This document shows, piece after piece, positions 61,387 to 64,000 of a stretch of DNA of 64,000 bases. The stretch is from the NCBI RefSeq assembly GCF_002906165.1, contig NZ_PPCN01000007.1, positions 1 to 64,000 of the forward strand, written 5' to 3'. The notes beneath the pieces were generated by a model, which worked only from the letters and a program-made list of their open reading frames with translations, had not been told where the DNA came from and searched no databases. The stretch's first letter is position 1. The number at the start of each line of letters is the position of its first letter. The DNA comes from Roseibium marinum. Lineage in GTDB: Bacteria; Pseudomonadota; Alphaproteobacteria; Rhizobiales; Stappiaceae. The position numbers and the translations under genes were made by a program.

Positions 61387-62202
61387 ATGCACAAAATCAA
61401 GGGTTTGATGCCGGGGTTGGGCTTCGGCACTTATGGCCGCGTCGGAGAGGACGGAATTGAAGCGATCCGCTTCGCCCTGGAATGCGGTTACCGGCATCTG
61501 GACACCGCCCAGTCCTATGGAACCGAGAGCGAGGTCGGAAGCGCGGTCCGACGGTCCGGGCTGGATCGCGACGAGGTTTTCGTGACCACCAAGGTCGGTT
61601 CCTCGCATTTGGGTCCCGGCCGGTTGATAGCCTCCCTGGAGGACAGTCTGCGCAGACTGGAGATGGACGTGGTTGACCTGACCCTCATCCACTGGCCCTC
61701 ACCCAACGGCGAAATCCCTTTGGCGGTTTATCTGGAGCAACTGGCGGAGGCGAAGGAAAAGGGCCTGACCAAGTCGATCGGCGTCTCCAATTTCACCATC
61801 GCGCTTCTTAAAGAGGCTGAAACAATCGTCGGAAAATCGCAGCTGCTGACCAATCAGGTAGAGCTGAACCCACTCTTCCAGAACAGGAAGCTGGCGGAAT
61901 ACTGCGAAGAACTCGGTATATCCGTTACCTGTTACCGTCCTCTCGCCCAGGGAGAACTGCTCGATAACCCGGTTCTGCAGGCCATCGCCGAAAACCAGGA
62001 CGCGACCGCTTCGCAGGTCGCGCTGGCGTGGGAACTGGCGAAAGGCTATGCGGCCATCCCCACCTCCTCCTCGCGGGAGCGCATTGCGAATAATTTCGCT
62101 GCAGGGGACGTGACCCTGAGCGCTCAGGACATGACCGCGATCGAAGGCGTGAAGCAGATCGACAGGGCCATCGACCCGGCCTGGGGACCGGACTGGGACT
62201 AG
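61387..62202 (+). CDS. Aldo/keto reductase
   Basis: A 271-residue (beta/alpha)8 reductase with the catalytic tetrad in LDTAQSYGTE (Asp, Tyr), VTTKVGSS (Lys) and LIHWPSP (His). The NADP-binding C-terminal part is AIPTSSSRERIANNFAAGDVTLS. Closest in style to 2,5-diketo-gluconate reductases. It is transcribed divergently from the ABC operon and 97 bases ahead of the LacI gene; it probably reduces a keto-sugar in the same pathway. Confidence 0.88.
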   Translation: MHKIKGLMPGLGFGTYGRVGEDGIEAIRFALECGYRHLDTAQSYGTESEVGSAVRRSGLDRDEVFVTTKVGSSHLGPGRLIASLEDSLRRLEMDVVDLTLIHWPSPNGEIPLAVYLEQLAEAKEKGLTKSIGVSNFTIALLKEAETIVGKSQLLTNQVELNPLFQNRKLAEYCEELGISVTCYRPLAQGELLDNPVLQAIAENQDATASQVALAWELAKGYAAIPTSSSRERIANNFAAGDVTLSAQDMTAIEGVKQIDRAIDPAWGPDWD

Positions 62203-62259
62203 ATCATTCTTCAGCAGAGAGGGCAAAACTAGGCGGTTGCCCTTCCCTTTGCCGGGTTG

Positions 62260-62269
62260 TATTAACGTT
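62260..62269. promoter_or_regulatory. Candidate LacI autoregulatory half-operator
   Basis: TATTAACGTT, 30 bases upstream of the regulator's start codon, repeats the TATTAACG core of the palindrome at 61274-61287. Suggests the regulator controls its own gene as well as the divergent operon. Confidence 0.4.
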
Positions 62270-62299
62270 CGCCCTGAGACACGCGGAGAGAACAGGTTT

Positions 62300-63337
62300 A
62301 TGCCAAAGTCGGGAGCAAGACTGAAAGACGTGGCGGAACTGACCGGTTTCTCCGTCAATACGGTCTCCCTTGCCCTGCGGGACAGCCCCCGCATACCGGA
62401 CGAGACGCGCGACAGGATCAAGTCGGCGGCCGAGCAGCTCAACTACCTGCCCAATCAGGTCGCCAAATCCCTGGTGAGCAGGGAGACAAGAGCGATCGGC
62501 CTCATCCTCACCGATATGCAGAACCCGATCCTGACGAATGTCGCCCAGTCCGTGGAACGCAAACTGGCGGCCCGTGGCTACACAACACTTTTCGCCACAT
62601 CTAACAACAATCAGGAAGAAGAAGTCCGGATGATAGACACGTTCCGCGCGCGGCGCGCGGATGGCATGCTCATCTTCCCCTTCCGGCACGGCGACCTCGA
62701 CCACATCCGCCGCCTGCGCAATCACAATTATCCCGTCGTGCTGCTCGTGGGCGAGCAGGGAGCCGGCATCGATGCCGTGTCGATGGATGAAAGAGCGGGC
62801 GCCAGCAAGGCGACAGGCCACCTTCTGGCGACCGGCCACCGGCGTATCGCGTTGATTGACGGCGGCTCGTCGCTCGGAAATCCGGAAAAGATGGATGGAT
62901 ACCGGGCGGCGCACCGGGCCGCGGGCGTTGCCGTCTGCGATGAGCTGCTGATCAACCCCACGGGACACTCGGTGGAGACCGGTTACTGGGCCATGGACCT
63001 GTTGGTCAAGTCAGGGCACGACTTCACGGCCGTATTCGCAACCAATGATTCCCTGGCGCTCGGGATCATCCGATATTGCAAGAAACACGCGATCAGGGTG
63101 CCCGAAGACCTGTCGGTGGTCGGGTTCGACAACACGGAATTCGGAGCGTTCGCCGAAACCGCGCTGACGACCGTAAGCTACGATGTCGAGCGCATCACGT
63201 CCCTGGCTGTCGACCGCGTTCTCGACCTGATTGCACACAAGACCGGTCTTCCCGATCCGCGCATCATACAGCTGGAGCCGGACCTTCTGGTCCGCGAAAG
63301 TTCCGCGCGGGCTGCATCCGCGAAGGAATTGCCTTAG
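62300..63337 (+). CDS. LacI-family transcriptional regulator of the sugar cluster
   Basis: A 345-residue LacI/GalR protein: helix-turn-helix LKDVAELTGFSVNTVSLALRDSPRIPDETRDRI, hinge AAEQLNYLPNQVAKSLVS, periplasmic-binding-protein-like core (IGLILTDMQNPILTNVAQSVE, FATNDSLALGIIRYC, LSVVGFDNTEFGAFAETALTTVSYD). The start at 62300 has GGAGAG ahead and is the usual distance from the helix-turn-helix. Its neighbours are the aldo-keto reductase and, divergently, the ABC/sugar operon, so these are the likely targets. Confidence 0.9.
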   Translation: MPKSGARLKDVAELTGFSVNTVSLALRDSPRIPDETRDRIKSAAEQLNYLPNQVAKSLVSRETRAIGLILTDMQNPILTNVAQSVERKLAARGYTTLFATSNNNQEEEVRMIDTFRARRADGMLIFPFRHGDLDHIRRLRNHNYPVVLLVGEQGAGIDAVSMDERAGASKATGHLLATGHRRIALIDGGSSLGNPEKMDGYRAAHRAAGVAVCDELLINPTGHSVETGYWAMDLLVKSGHDFTAVFATNDSLALGIIRYCKKHAIRVPEDLSVVGFDNTEFGAFAETALTTVSYDVERITSLAVDRVLDLIAHKTGLPDPRIIQLEPDLLVRESSARAASAKELP

Positions 63338-63359
63338 AAAACCGCCCCTCCCCTCAAAA

Positions 63360-63373
63360 CCGGCATATGCCGG
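63360..63373. terminator. Palindrome between convergent genes
   Basis: CCGGCATATGCCGG is a perfect 14-base palindrome between the LacI gene stop and the hydrolase stop. It may terminate one or both, though it has little loop and no T run. Confidence 0.35.
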
Positions 63374-63400
63374 CCAGTGTTCCGCAGCTTGAGGAGTAAC

Positions 63401-64000
63401 TCAGGCGACCAGAGGCGCTTCCACGGACAGAAACCAGTCGTTCAGGCTCCGGAACACTTCATCGGGGCATTCCAGAGGCGGGCAGTGTCCGCAATTTTCG
63501 AATTCGAGATAGGTCGCAGACGGAACCAGCCGATGCATTTCCCTGGAATTTTCCGGTGGAATGATCTCATCGTTTTTGCCAACGGCGATCAGGACGGGAC
63601 AAGGGCAGCGGGCAAGATCCGGCCGCGAATCCGGTCTGGAAAGAATGGCTTCGGTCTGGCGCTCCAGAGCTGAAAAGCCAAGGGTCTCTGACGATTGCAC
63701 AATCGCCTCGACCAATGCGGGATCGGCGCCGTCAGGATCGAACAGGCACCGCTTCATGTTCTGGGTCTGATAGCTTCGCATGCCTTCCGAGCGGGCCACG
63801 CTCAGGGCTTCCGTCCGCCGCGGCCGTGAAAACGCCGACTCCGGCGCGGCGGTCGTCGCGATCAGCGTAAGGCTGAGCAATCGCTCCGGCCAGCGACGCA
63901 GGATTTCGAAGGCGACATAGCCACCCATGGACCAGCCGACCAGATGGAACCGGGGCGGAAGCTGGCCGATGATGCGTTCGCCCATGCCGAAGATGGTGTC
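63401..64000 (-). CDS. Alpha/beta hydrolase, C-terminal part (cut by window edge)
   Basis: The open frame continues past 64000, so the N-terminus is missing. About 200 residues are visible. The nucleophile elbow is FHLVGWSMGGYVAFEILRRWPERL, the acid Asp lies in PVLIAVGKNDEIIPPENSREMHRLVP, and the catalytic His in YLEFENCGHCPPLECPDEV. Typical of small-molecule esterases or BioH/PcaD-like hydrolases. Its link to the sugar cluster is unclear since it is transcribed convergently. Confidence 0.85.
   Translation of the reverse strand, partial: DTIFGMGERIIGQLPPRFHLVGWSMGGYVAFEILRRWPERLLSLTLIATTAAPESAFSRPRRTEALSVARSEGMRSYQTQNMKRCLFDPDGADPALVEAIVQSSETLGFSALERQTEAILSRPDSRPDLARCPCPVLIAVGKNDEIIPPENSREMHRLVPSATYLEFENCGHCPPLECPDEVFRSLNDWFLSVEAPLVA

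Noticed and set aside
1..64000. CRISPR arrays, rRNA genes, SRP RNA or prophage genes
   Set aside because: No regularly spaced repeats, no rRNA or 4.5S signature words and no phage structural genes were seen.

Overview
The window looks like chromosomal DNA of a GC-rich alphaproteobacterium, most like the marine, metabolically versatile Hyphomicrobiales (Stappiaceae / Roseibium-Labrenzia type). The evidence is a phosphatidylcholine synthase, HspQ, an LpxL-type acyltransferase, a dacF-tmk-holB-tatD block as in rhizobia, a form I aerobic CO dehydrogenase cluster and an Agrobacterium-like PruR-DcpA pair. The taxonomic placement is inference. Genes are tightly packed; the main gaps are about 0.4-0.8 kb and most hold recognisable signals.

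Layout. 1-73 is the start of an IS1182-type transposase running off the left edge. 453-10679 is a mixed housekeeping and membrane block: SH3 protein, HspQ, CoA-ester lyase, LpxL-like acyltransferase, AEC transporter, DUF1801 protein, UbiH-family hydroxylase, DUF2182 protein, phosphatidylcholine synthase, TerC and a quinone oxidoreductase. 10695-23565 is a purine-degradation region: LysR regulator, UraH, XdhABC, a four-gene BMP-type ABC importer, the cytochrome-fused urate oxidase PuuD and UraD. Together these take imported (hypo)xanthine through urate to allantoin. 23711-26163 is a PruR-like periplasmic pterin-binding protein followed by a DcpA-like GGDEF-EAL enzyme, a probable c-di-GMP surface-attachment switch.

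26265-31058, minus strand, is the highlight. A guanidine-I (ykkC) riboswitch precedes a NitT/TauT-type ABC importer, an arginase-family guanidine hydrolase (GdmH type, not agmatinase) and a histidine-rich 158-residue protein that I cannot assign to a family and propose as a nickel-handling accessory. 31308-40858, minus strand, is a form I CO dehydrogenase cluster in the order coxC-M-S-L-D-E-F-G, with the diagnostic AYRCSFR active-site loop in CoxL and a small membrane ORF at its end.

41002-50468 holds an FAD/NAD(P)-binding protein, tRNA-Ser(UGA), an RlpA lipoprotein and the conserved dacF-like, tmk, holB, tatD, MBL-fold, recX run. The DacF-like protein has lost its KTG motif, and metG is not between holB and tatD. 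50469-53588 is an accessory patch with an AAC(6')-like acetyltransferase, an APH-like kinase, a VOC protein and several IS-end-like and direct repeats. 53589-63337 is a LacI-controlled carbohydrate or sugar-acid module: MalEFGK-type ABC importer, enolase-superfamily dehydratase, TIM-barrel isomerase, VOC protein, cytosolic TolB-like propeller and aldo-keto reductase. The window ends inside an alpha/beta hydrolase gene.

A recurring feature is a strong GC hairpin, without a U tract, just after genes needed in large amounts (three solute-binding-protein genes and coxL). These probably set differential mRNA levels within operons.
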